Of a DNA stretch of 64,000 nt, positions 26,798 through 35,167 are shown piece after piece. The stretch is from NCBI RefSeq assembly GCF_002161555.1, contig NZ_NFHZ01000009.1, positions 1-64,000 on the forward strand, read 5' to 3'. Source of the stretch: Barnesiella sp. An55. GTDB lineage: Bacteria > Bacteroidota > Bacteroidia > Bacteroidales > Barnesiellaceae. Position 1 is the stretch's first letter, and each line of letters starts with the position of its first letter. The notes below the pieces were generated by a model, which was not told the origin of the DNA, ran no database searches, and saw nothing but the letters and a program-made list of their open reading frames with translations. Both the position numbers and the translations under genes were made by a program.

Positions 26798-29700
26798 ATG
26801 CCCCATACAATCGACTTTGTCAAAAAAAACACGATAACACTTCTCCTGTCGGCCATATTCATGCTCATGGCCTCCGCAACCTACGGGCGGGCAAGCAGCG
26901 ACTATGCCGCCAACTCGGTGCTGGCCGACGGAAACTGGATAAAAATATCGACCACCGAAGCGGGTATCTATCAAATTACCGACGATTCTCTGCGGGCCTG
27001 GGGATTCTCCGACCCGTCGAAAGTCAAGCTCTTTGGCTACGGCGGCCGTGTCATCGACGAACTCTTCTCCAACAGCGACGGCTACATCGACGACCTGCCA
27101 CAAATCCCCCTCTGGCGGCAAAACGGCCGACTCTATTTCTACTCCACGGGGACGACCCTTTGGGAGTTCGACGACAACAGTCTCGAGTTTACCCACCGGC
27201 TGCAACCCTACTCGACCCATGCCTGCTACTTTCTCACCGACAAGGAGGTGACGCCCGCCCAGTTTACCACCCTCGACGGCACCCCTTCGGGCAACGAGAC
27301 AACGGTCTCGACCTTCGACGACTACACTGTGCACGAACAAGAACTTGTCTCGGTAGGCAATACGGGACAAAACTTCTTTGGCGAGGATTTCATGACAAAC
27401 TCCAGCCAAGATTTCACCTTCCACCTCACAGGAGCCCAACCCGAACCCATCAAGATACGAGTGGGATTCGGAGCCCGGATAAGCGGCAGCGAGGGCTACA
27501 TCTACATCTCGTACAACGGGACCGAACTCACCACAAGCACAGCCAACCGCATCTCAAAATATTACGACTCGCACGAGTTTCTGCGCCAGGCTACCCCCTT
27601 GCGCACCTTCGGGCAAGCCGCCGAAGAGAGCACCATAGGACTTCGCTACGAGTGTAGCGGGACAACCGAGCGTGCCTACCTCGACTACATCAGGCTCAAC
27701 TACCGGCGCGCACTGCAACTCTACGACGGGCAGGTGTCCTTTCGCTTTATCAATCGCACGGCCAACGACTGTTACCAGATAAGCCACACCACCGATTCGA
27801 CCCTCGTGTGGGACATCACCACGCCCCATGCCCCTCGTCTCGTCTCGAGCTCTTTCGAAGGGGGAACAACCCGCTTCACCCCAAGCGACACTCAATTGCG
27901 GGAGTATGTAGCCTTCGACCCAGGCCAAGAGTTCCCCTCCCCGGTCTTTGTCAAGCGGGTCGAAAACCAGAATCTGCATGCCTCGACCTCGCCCGACCTC
28001 ACCATCATCACCACAGCCGCCCTGCAAAGCGAAGCCGAGCGGATAGCCCGGCTGCACCAGACCGAAGGGCTCACCACCCTCGTGATCGATCAGGAAAAGA
28101 TATTCAACGAATTTTCGTCGGGGACCCCCGATGCCACGGCCTACCGACGGCTGATGAAGATGTTTTACGACCGCGCTTCCAACGATAGCGAGCGGCCTCG
28201 ATACCTGCTGCTTTTCGGCAATGGATCCTACAACAACCGCAAAGCCATGGAATCGTTGTACGCCCCCGATTGCTGCATGTTGCTCACCTACCAGTCACCG
28301 GGCAGTATCGACGAACGCGAGTCTTTTGTTCTGGAAGACTACTTCGGATTTCTCGAGGACAACTCGGGCACAGAAATCAAAAAAGACAGAGTGTGCCTGG
28401 GCATCGGCCGATATCCCGTCACCTCACTCCAAAGCGCCCGCACGGCTGTGGACAAGCTCTACCGTTATGTACAAAACACCGACCTCGGTCCGTGGAAAAA
28501 CATAGTCTGCCTGGCTGCCGACGACGGCGATGAAGCCGTACACACGAAACAGGCCGACCAGGGAGGCGACACCCTGTTACTCAAAAACACCAGTACCCCC
28601 AGGCTGGGATTCAGAGTCAACAAACTCTATGTCGATTCATACTATCTGGACCCCGATACCAAGGCCTGCCCCGAAGCCAATCGTGCCCTGATGAAGGCCT
28701 TCGACGAAGGGATGCTCGTCTTCAACTACATCGGCCACAACGACCCCGAGGAGGGATTCACCGGCGAAAAGCTCTTCTCGCGATATGAGATGGAGAGCCT
28801 CACCAACAACCGGTTACCTCTCTTCATTGCCGTCACCTGCGGATATACCCGTTTTGACGAAAAAGACATCACGGCCGGCGAAAGCGTACTACTCAACCCC
28901 ACGGCCGGTGCCATCGCCCTCATCACCACCACCCGCGTGGTCTATACCGACGGGAACGACAAGATGAACCGGCGGCTCATGAGCCGGCTGTTGTCGCGCG
29001 ACGACAACGGTAACCCCTTGCGGCTGGGCGATGTGTTGCGGCTGGCCAAACGCGACTTCGGGACCGAAACCGACAAAAACAAACTCAACTTCGTCCTCTT
29101 GGGCGACCCGGCCCTGCAGCTCCTCTATCCGCAAAACGAAATAGAGGTAACCCTCATAAACGGCAGTCAAGGGCTATTCTCGACAATCATGACCGCAGGT
29201 AAGAGCTACACGGTCGAGGGCGAAATTCACGCCTACGGAGGGGAGCTCCTCGACGACTTCAACGGCGAAATCTATTACTCGCTCTACGACGAAGAAAAGA
29301 GTTTTACCACGCTGACCCACCAGGACAAAAAGACCTACACCTATGACTACCGGCCCAACTTGCTCACAACCGGCAAAGGTACGGTAACCAACGGAAAATT
29401 CCGTATCAGCCTCACTCTGCCCATCGAAAACTCCCATTCGGGCAAATCGGCTCTGCTCAACCTCTACGCCTGCGATCCGTCGTCGGGACGTGAGGCCAAC
29501 GGATATACCGAGAAGCTGCTCATCGGCACCACCATCGTGGACTCGACAACCGACACCCAGGGACCGGCAATCGAGTTTGCCGGCATCGAGAGCGACCACT
29601 CTGGCGAGGGAACGGCCGTCACAAACCCGGCCACTTTCATAGCCCGGCTCTCCGACCCCTCGGGCATCTATACCGGTACAGCCTTGGGCCGACAGATGGT

Positions 29701-30205
29701 TCTGCTGCTCAACGGAACCAGCCTCGACGACAATCCGGCACGATACTACCAACCCTCGAGCGACGATTCGTCGAGCGGACAATTCACATACCCGCTGACC
29801 CAATTGAGCGAAGGATTCTACACCATTACCCTCAAGGTATTTGACAACATGAACAACTCGTCAGAGGTTTCGACCACCTTCGAAATTCGCCCGGCCGATG
29901 CAGGCTATACCCTCTCGATCGACGAAGAACCCGCCATCGAGCAGGCTACCCTCTCGTGCTTCGACAGTGAAGGTCGTACCCCCGAAGGGGTGAAACAGGC
30001 CCGCATCTCCATCACCAACGGTCTGGGTCAGGAAGTATGGTACCGCGAGACAACCGGCAGTACCCCCTTCCCCATCACCTGGAACCTGCTCGACAACAAC
30101 GGCCAACGGGTACCCGCCGGGCAGTACGACTGCCGGGTCTATCTCGAAACCGCGGCCGGAACCACCGTCACCCCGGCTAAAAAAATCGTGGTCATCACGC
30201 AATAA
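26798..30205 (+). CDS. porU: PorU-like type IX secretion sortase (second paralogue, next to porV)
   Basis: A 1135-residue C25-family protease with the same domain plan as the gene at 21876: signal peptide, beta modules, core with GTPDATAYRRLMKMFY, and a C-terminal FlgD-like tail (GQRVPAGQYDCRVYL). The catalytic residues are H647 (NYIGHNDPEEG) and C681 (VTCGYTRFDEKD). The usual GHGS context is changed to GHND here. The gene lies directly upstream of porV, the order known from Porphyromonas gingivalis porU-porV, so synteny favours it as the orthologue, whereas active-site context favours the other copy. The symbol is assigned by synteny. Confidence 0.82.
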   Translation: MPHTIDFVKKNTITLLLSAIFMLMASATYGRASSDYAANSVLADGNWIKISTTEAGIYQITDDSLRAWGFSDPSKVKLFGYGGRVIDELFSNSDGYIDDLPQIPLWRQNGRLYFYSTGTTLWEFDDNSLEFTHRLQPYSTHACYFLTDKEVTPAQFTTLDGTPSGNETTVSTFDDYTVHEQELVSVGNTGQNFFGEDFMTNSSQDFTFHLTGAQPEPIKIRVGFGARISGSEGYIYISYNGTELTTSTANRISKYYDSHEFLRQATPLRTFGQAAEESTIGLRYECSGTTERAYLDYIRLNYRRALQLYDGQVSFRFINRTANDCYQISHTTDSTLVWDITTPHAPRLVSSSFEGGTTRFTPSDTQLREYVAFDPGQEFPSPVFVKRVENQNLHASTSPDLTIITTAALQSEAERIARLHQTEGLTTLVIDQEKIFNEFSSGTPDATAYRRLMKMFYDRASNDSERPRYLLLFGNGSYNNRKAMESLYAPDCCMLLTYQSPGSIDERESFVLEDYFGFLEDNSGTEIKKDRVCLGIGRYPVTSLQSARTAVDKLYRYVQNTDLGPWKNIVCLAADDGDEAVHTKQADQGGDTLLLKNTSTPRLGFRVNKLYVDSYYLDPDTKACPEANRALMKAFDEGMLVFNYIGHNDPEEGFTGEKLFSRYEMESLTNNRLPLFIAVTCGYTRFDEKDITAGESVLLNPTAGAIALITTTRVVYTDGNDKMNRRLMSRLLSRDDNGNPLRLGDVLRLAKRDFGTETDKNKLNFVLLGDPALQLLYPQNEIEVTLINGSQGLFSTIMTAGKSYTVEGEIHAYGGELLDDFNGEIYYSLYDEEKSFTTLTHQDKKTYTYDYRPNLLTTGKGTVTNGKFRISLTLPIENSHSGKSALLNLYACDPSSGREANGYTEKLLIGTTIVDSTTDTQGPAIEFAGIESDHSGEGTAVTNPATFIARLSDPSGIYTGTALGRQMVLLLNGTSLDDNPARYYQPSSDDSSSGQFTYPLTQLSEGFYTITLKVFDNMNNSSEVSTTFEIRPADAGYTLSIDEEPAIEQATLSCFDSEGRTPEGVKQARISITNGLGQEVWYRETTGSTPFPITWNLLDNNGQRVPAGQYDCRVYLETAAGTTVTPAKKIVVITQ

Positions 30206-30257
30206 TCGGGGGTAATCTCTGTTTATTATATACATATAATTTGTAACACAACGCACG

Positions 30258-31466
30258 ATGAAAAGAGTCTCGTTTTATATCATAGCCATTACTCTTGTGT
30301 CGATACTCTTCCCGGTTGGCGCCTGGGCCGCCGACGGGGGTACGACCAAGAACGAATTCAACCCCATCAACACCGGCGTTACCTCGCTGAGCATCACGCC
30401 CGACTCGCGCGGTGCATCGCTGGGCGACCTGGGTGCCGCTACCGACCCCGACGTCAACTCGCAATTCTGGAACCCTGCCAAATATGCCTTTGCCTATAGC
30501 CAGGCCGGAGTATCGCTATCATACACCCCGTGGCTGCGCAAGTTGGTCAACGACATCTACCTGGCCTACCTGGCTGGTTACTGGAAACTGGGCAGCAGCG
30601 ACTTGCAGGCATTAAGCGCCTCGTTGCGTTACTTCTCACTGGGCGAAATCGTCCTCACCGACAACCAGGGTAATGCCCAAAACAGCATCACCCCCTACGA
30701 GATGGCCTTCGACGTGGGCTACTCGCGCAAACTCTCCGACAAGTTCTCGATGGGTGTCGTATTCCGTTACATCTACTCCGACCTGGGATTCCACTACGAC
30801 GAGACAAGCGTATCCGATGCCTCGGGCGCCTCGGCCTTTGCCGCCGACGTAGCGGGTTACTACACCACCTATCCCATCATTGGCCGCAGCGAATGTCAGT
30901 GGTCGTTGGGTTTCAATATCTCCAACATCGGTACCAAGGTGTCGTATGACGGCGGTAACGAGAGTGCATTCCTCCCTACCAACCTGAAGATAGGGACCTC
31001 GTTCCTCTTCCCGTTGGCCGACTACAACACGCTGTCGCTCAACCTCGACTTCAACAAGCTGCTGGTACCCTCGACCCCTCAGGTAGCCAACTACGAGACC
31101 GATGCCGAGTATGAAGAAGCCAAAGAAAAATGGCAAAATACCTCGCCCATCTCGGGTATATTCCAGTCGTTCAGCGATGCCCCGGGCGGCTTCAAGGAGG
31201 AGTTGCGCGAAATCAACTTCTCGATTGGTGCCGAGTACTCCTACAACCAGCAGTTCTTCCTGCGGGCCGGATACTTCAACGAAAACAAATACAAGGGTAA
31301 CCGCAAATATTTCTCCTTCGGAGCCGGCTTTTCGCTCAACGTGCTCAAAATCGATGCCGCCTACATGGTGGCTACGGCACAAACGAGCCCGCTGGACCAG
31401 ACCCTGCGTTTCACCCTCTCATTCGATATGGACGGGCTTAAGGAACTCATAGGACATCGCCGATGA
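30258..31466 (+). CDS. porV: type IX secretion outer-membrane channel protein PorV
   Basis: A 402-residue outer-membrane beta-barrel of the PorV (LptO) family. The signal peptide ends at AWA. The conserved TSLSITPDSRGASLGDLGAATDPDVNSQFWNPAKYAFA block, typical for PorV/PorP-type FadL-like barrels, is at residues 40-80. PorV is the shuttle that carries type IX cargo from the translocon to the PorU sortase. It lies 52 nt after the PorU-like gene and overlaps ispF by 4 nt (ATGA). Confidence 0.95.
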   Translation: MKRVSFYIIAITLVSILFPVGAWAADGGTTKNEFNPINTGVTSLSITPDSRGASLGDLGAATDPDVNSQFWNPAKYAFAYSQAGVSLSYTPWLRKLVNDIYLAYLAGYWKLGSSDLQALSASLRYFSLGEIVLTDNQGNAQNSITPYEMAFDVGYSRKLSDKFSMGVVFRYIYSDLGFHYDETSVSDASGASAFAADVAGYYTTYPIIGRSECQWSLGFNISNIGTKVSYDGGNESAFLPTNLKIGTSFLFPLADYNTLSLNLDFNKLLVPSTPQVANYETDAEYEEAKEKWQNTSPISGIFQSFSDAPGGFKEELREINFSIGAEYSYNQQFFLRAGYFNENKYKGNRKYFSFGAGFSLNVLKIDAAYMVATAQTSPLDQTLRFTLSFDMDGLKELIGHRR

Positions 31467-31939
31467 AAACCCGGGTAGGATTTGGATTTGACGTGCACCG
31501 GCTGGTCGAAGGCCGGGAGCTGTGGCTGGGCGGCATACGCATCGAACATTCGCTGGGCCTGCTGGGCCACTCCGATGCCGACGTGCTCATTCACGCCTTG
31601 TGCGATGCCCTGCTGGGTGCGGCCAACATGCGTGATATCGGGTTTCACTTTCCCGATACGGCCGGCGAATACAAAGGCATCGACAGCAAAATTCTTCTGC
31701 AAAAGACAGTCGAACTGATTCGGGAGAAGGGTTACTCCATAGGCAATGCCGATATTACGGTCTGTGCAGAACGTCCCAAACTCAACCCTCACATCCCGGC
31801 CATGCAACAGACCCTGGCGGCCTGCATGGGTATCGACCCCGACGACATCTCGATCAAAGCCACCACTACCGAGCGGCTGGGCTTTACCGGTAGAGAAGAG
31901 GGTATCTCGGCCTATGCTGTAGTCCTCCTCGAAAAATAA
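31463..31939 (+). CDS. ispF: 2-C-methyl-D-erythritol 2,4-cyclodiphosphate synthase
   Basis: IspF (158 aa) of the MEP isoprenoid pathway, forming the cyclodiphosphate with release of CMP. It is a cytoplasmic homotrimer. The zinc ligands are in FGFDVHRL (D-x-H) and GLLGHSDADVLIHALCDALLGA; the C-terminal IKATTTERLGFTGREEG block is complete. It overlaps the porV stop codon (ATGA), so it is translated from the type IX secretion transcript. Confidence 0.97.
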   Translation: MKTRVGFGFDVHRLVEGRELWLGGIRIEHSLGLLGHSDADVLIHALCDALLGAANMRDIGFHFPDTAGEYKGIDSKILLQKTVELIREKGYSIGNADITVCAERPKLNPHIPAMQQTLAACMGIDPDDISIKATTTERLGFTGREEGISAYAVVLLEK

Positions 31940-32124
31940 GCGAAGGGAAAGCCTTTTGTTCGGCCTCCCCTTCGCACTCCTCTGCGAACAAGCAAACCAA
32001 ACAATATGACAGGGATACGAACTATGACCCAATAAGTAGTTCATATACCTTATTCGTTTATGGCTTTTCGCAGAAAAAATAATCGAGAATCCCCTCTTGC
32101 AGTCCCACCTGAATATAGCTCAAC

Positions 32125-32320
32125 GAGCTAAAAAAAATAAAGAAGCGTGAGCTCGATGGTTTATCCTATTCGAGGTCCAGCAAAAACCTTAGGTGGACAA
32201 ACAACCAGCCCACGCTTGTTTATAACAAGCGCAGGCGTTTAGCTGTTGATTACCTCACCTAAAAAGAATTTTGCTGATTCCGAATAGAGGTAATATTCTA
32301 AACGCTTATATTTCCAATAT
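32125..32320 (-). ncRNA. structured small RNA candidate, 6S-like rod
   Basis: The minus strand folds into one long rod. Paired arms from base to tip are ACGCTT 32302-32307 with AAGCGT 32143-32148; CGAATAG 32281-32287 with CTATTCG 32166-32172; TTTTGCTG 32269-32276 with CAGCAAAA 32178-32185; CACCTAA 32256-32262 with TTAGGTG 32189-32195; a GCTGTTG/CAAC-AGC arm; and an apical 8-bp hairpin 32213-32231. A strong promoter lies just upstream (32326-32358), and the closing stem is followed on this strand by a U-rich tract ending in eight T. No reading frame is plausible. Size and shape suit 6S RNA, but the large central bubble is not obvious, so the identity is open. Confidence 0.72.
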
Positions 32321-32325
32321 TTTTT

Positions 32326-32358
32326 CAAAGATAATCCTTTTTTGCCGAGATAGCCAAA
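32326..32358 (-). promoter_or_regulatory. promoter of the small RNA
   Basis: Minus-strand TTTG (32358-32355), 21-nt spacer, TATCTTTG (32333-32326). The predicted start site is near 32320, a few bases before the first paired arm of the RNA. Confidence 0.8.
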
Positions 32359-32432
32359 AGCTCCCCCACTTTTAACATTTTGGCGTTATATGTTTTTTAG
32401 AATATATTGCTCCCCGCCTCATAAAAGTTAGT

Positions 32433-32440
32433 TATTTTTG
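32433..32440 (+). promoter_or_regulatory. -7 box directly before mnmA
   Basis: TATTTTTG exactly matches TAnnTTTG and ends only 4 nt before the mnmA ATG at 32445, suggesting a leaderless or almost leaderless message. A TTG lies 23 nt upstream of the box. Confidence 0.55.
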
Positions 32441-32444
32441 TATT

Positions 32445-33563
32445 ATGAAACGTATCGAATCCAACAAACGAGTATTGATAGGCATGAGCGGTGGTATCGA
32501 CAGCTCGGCTGCCTGCATGATTTTACAGGAACAGGGCTACGAAGTCGTGGGGCTTACCATGCGCATGTGGGACCTCCCCCGGCACTTTCCCCGCGAAGGT
32601 CAAACCATCCCCCAGTTTGCACTGGAGGCTCGCGAGCTGGCCGAAAAGATAGGCATCGAGCACCACATTCTCGATGTGCGCGAGGAGTTCAAGGGGTCGA
32701 TTATCAAAGGCTTTATCGACGAATATCTCAAAGGCAACACCCCCAACCCGTGTGTCATGTGCAACCGCCAGTTCAAGTGGCACTACCTCTTGCAGGAGGC
32801 CGACCGCCTGGGCTGCTCATGGGTGGCTACCGGCCACTATGCCCGCATTATCGACCGCGACGGCTACCGGGTGCTGGGTCGGGGAGCCGACAAGAAGAAA
32901 GACCAGTCGTACTTCTTGTGGCGACTGGGTCAGGAGGAGCTCTCGCGCACCATCTTCCCGCTGGGCGAGATTACCAAGGAGGAGATAAAGAAATATGTCG
33001 AAGGGAAAGGCTTCCACGAAAAGGTCGAGAAGAAAGAGAGCATGGAGGTGTGCTTCATCCCAGGCGACTATCGCGACTTCCTGCGGGAGCAGCTCCCCCA
33101 GCTCGACCAACAGGTGGGTGGAGGCTACTTCATCGACGCCACCGGCCGCAAGTTGGGCCAGCACAAGGGATTCCCCTTCTACACCATCGGCCAGCGCAAA
33201 GGGCTCGAGATTGCCTTGGGCAAACCCATGTTTGTAACCCGCATAAACCCGATCAAGAACACCATACGCTTGGGCGAGCGTGACGAACTGCTCACCCTCC
33301 GGATGGTCATTACCGACACCCTCGAGGCCATACCCGGTATTTTGGAGACAGCCGGCCCCGTCGATGTGCAGATACGCTACCGCAGTGCCGCTATACCGGC
33401 CACGCTCCAAAAAGGCGACACCCCCGGCGAGTGGATAGTCTGCTTCGAAAGCGACGCCTCGGCCGTAACCCCGGGACAGTCGGCCGTCATCTATCGCGAC
33501 AACACCGTCATCGGCGGCGGCATCATCGCCGACCAGCGGCTTCTGAAAAAATACAAAGCATGA
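32445..33563 (+). CDS. mnmA: tRNA 2-thiouridylase MnmA
   Basis: tRNA-specific 2-thiouridylase (372 aa) that thiolates U34 of Lys, Glu and Gln tRNAs using ATP and persulfide sulfur. The PP-loop is GMSGGIDSSAA near the N-terminus. The two catalytic cysteines are in NPCVMCNRQFKW and MEVCFIPGDYRDFL. GQRKGLEIALG and the C-terminal beta-barrel domain are complete. Its stop codon overlaps the start of the subtilase gene (ATGA), starting a run of tightly packed genes to waaA. The nearest promoter implies a leaderless start. Confidence 0.93.
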   Translation: MKRIESNKRVLIGMSGGIDSSAACMILQEQGYEVVGLTMRMWDLPRHFPREGQTIPQFALEARELAEKIGIEHHILDVREEFKGSIIKGFIDEYLKGNTPNPCVMCNRQFKWHYLLQEADRLGCSWVATGHYARIIDRDGYRVLGRGADKKKDQSYFLWRLGQEELSRTIFPLGEITKEEIKKYVEGKGFHEKVEKKESMEVCFIPGDYRDFLREQLPQLDQQVGGGYFIDATGRKLGQHKGFPFYTIGQRKGLEIALGKPMFVTRINPIKNTIRLGERDELLTLRMVITDTLEAIPGILETAGPVDVQIRYRSAAIPATLQKGDTPGEWIVCFESDASAVTPGQSAVIYRDNTVIGGGIIADQRLLKKYKA

Positions 33564-35167
33564 AACTACGCCTCTATACCGCCATCATGCTACTCGCGAC
33601 ACTCCTCGGCAGTAGGGCTCAGGAATCGAAAGAGCAGCACTACCGCATCTGGTTCGACGACAAAGGCGAGTCGGCCTGTTCGATTGAAAGGCCGCTCGAG
33701 TTCCTTTCGCCCCGCGCCATAGCCTATCGCGAGAAGTTTGGCATTGCCATCGACTCGACCGACCTGCCCATAGCCCCGGCCCGGCTGCAACAGCTATCGG
33801 CATTGGGGGCCCGCATCCTGGCCGTGTCGAAGTGGCTCAACACCGCCACCATCGCCCTTGACGACCCGTCACGGCTCACAGCCATCGAGCAGTTGCCATT
33901 TGTCGAGCGGTATGACCCCCTGGGCTCTCCCACCCAAGCGGGAGGTACCGTTGGGCCCCATCTGAAAAAACTCGAAAACGACTCGACCTCGCCCTACGGC
34001 GATGCCGCCTGGCAAATCGCCGTCCACAACGGCGACCGGCTGCATCGGGCCGGATTCTCGGGCGAAGGCATGACCATAGCCGTTATCGACGGTGGCTTTC
34101 TCAACGCCGACCGCAATCCCCGTTTCGACCAAAACCAGATAGCCGGCTACCACGACTTCATCGACGAGACGATGGATTTTCGCAACGGAAACAGCCATGG
34201 GTCGTCGGTACTCTCGACCATGCTGGTCAACGACAGTAACCTGTTCATAGGCACGGCACCCCGGGCCTCCTACTGGCTGCTGCGGTCGGAAGATACCGCC
34301 ACCGAGTACCCCACCGAAGAGGATTATTGGGCTGCGGCCCTCGAATATGCCGATAGCCTGGGAGTCGATGTCGTTGTCTCGTCGTTGGGATATACCCGGT
34401 TCGACGATTCCCGATTCGACCACACCTGGGCCGATCTCGACGGCCGCACCTCGTTCATCTCGCAGGCAGCTGCCCGGGGCGTGGCCAAAGGGATGCTCAT
34501 TGTCGTGAGTGCCGGCAACGAAGGGAGCAACGACTGGAAAAAGATAACCGTGCCCGGCGATGTCGATGGGCTCCTCACCGTGGGCGCCATCACCACCGAA
34601 CGGAAACCGGCCTACTTCACCGGCTGCGGCCCGACGGCCGACGGCCGCATCAAACCCGATGTGGTAGCCCTGGGAGCCGCGGCCGCCACCATCTCGCCCG
34701 AAGGCAATCTGCAGCCCAAGGACGGCACCTCGTTCTCGACACCCATCATTGCCGGCCTTACGGCCTGTCTGCGACAAGCCTTGCCCCAACTCTCGGCGCG
34801 AGAAATCATCGAGCTTATCCGGCAGAACAGCTCGCAATACCTCACCCCCGACTCGCTCATGGGTTATGGCATCCCCGACTTCTACGCCGCCTATCGCCAG
34901 GGGGCAGGCATCTCGACGGTACGGCCCGACGATTCGCCCCTGCGACTGACCTATCGCGGGGGAAGTCCCGTCGTCACCATCGGCACCCTCCCGCCCGACG
35001 AAGAGAAGATCACCCTCAGCATCTACACCCTCGAGGGGGCGATAATGGCCGAATACCGCCTGCCCGAAGGAGCCGAACTGGCTCTTACCGATTTGGGGAA
35101 AGGCATATACCTGCTGTCGGCACGCAGCCGGCAACACTGTTGGACCCAAAAGATACAACGCCTATGA
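33560..35167 (+). CDS. secreted subtilisin-family (S8) serine protease with type IX-like tail
   Basis: A 535-residue exported protease. The signal peptide ends near GSRAQ. After a pro-region comes the S8 catalytic domain with the triad: Asp in IAVIDGGFLNAD, His in NSHGSSVLSTM and Ser in GTSFSTPIIAGLTA. The last roughly 80 residues form a beta-rich module (ITLSIYTLEGAIMAEYRL...GKGIYLLSARS...WTQKIQRL), which resembles the type A C-terminal signal of type IX secretion. ATG at 33560 overlaps the mnmA stop. Export by the PorU/PorV system of this same window is a reasonable inference. Confidence 0.9.
   Translation: MKLRLYTAIMLLATLLGSRAQESKEQHYRIWFDDKGESACSIERPLEFLSPRAIAYREKFGIAIDSTDLPIAPARLQQLSALGARILAVSKWLNTATIALDDPSRLTAIEQLPFVERYDPLGSPTQAGGTVGPHLKKLENDSTSPYGDAAWQIAVHNGDRLHRAGFSGEGMTIAVIDGGFLNADRNPRFDQNQIAGYHDFIDETMDFRNGNSHGSSVLSTMLVNDSNLFIGTAPRASYWLLRSEDTATEYPTEEDYWAAALEYADSLGVDVVVSSLGYTRFDDSRFDHTWADLDGRTSFISQAAARGVAKGMLIVVSAGNEGSNDWKKITVPGDVDGLLTVGAITTERKPAYFTGCGPTADGRIKPDVVALGAAAATISPEGNLQPKDGTSFSTPIIAGLTACLRQALPQLSAREIIELIRQNSSQYLTPDSLMGYGIPDFYAAYRQGAGISTVRPDDSPLRLTYRGGSPVVTIGTLPPDEEKITLSIYTLEGAIMAEYRLPEGAELALTDLGKGIYLLSARSRQHCWTQKIQRL

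Noticed and set aside
30235-30243. TATAATTTG as a separate porV promoter
   Set aside because: It has one base too many for the TAnnTTTG spacing and no -33 element; porV is more simply co-transcribed with the PorU-like gene.
31940-31975. Hairpin GCGAAGGG/CCCTTCGC after ispF as terminator
   Set aside because: The stem is good but it is not followed by a T tract and the loop is long; not enough to call.
32125-32320. Long hairpin as a miniature transposable element or integron attC site
   Set aside because: Terminal arms are short, there is no visible target duplication or integrase, and the strand-specific promoter and U-tract explain the structure better as an RNA gene. Not fully excluded.
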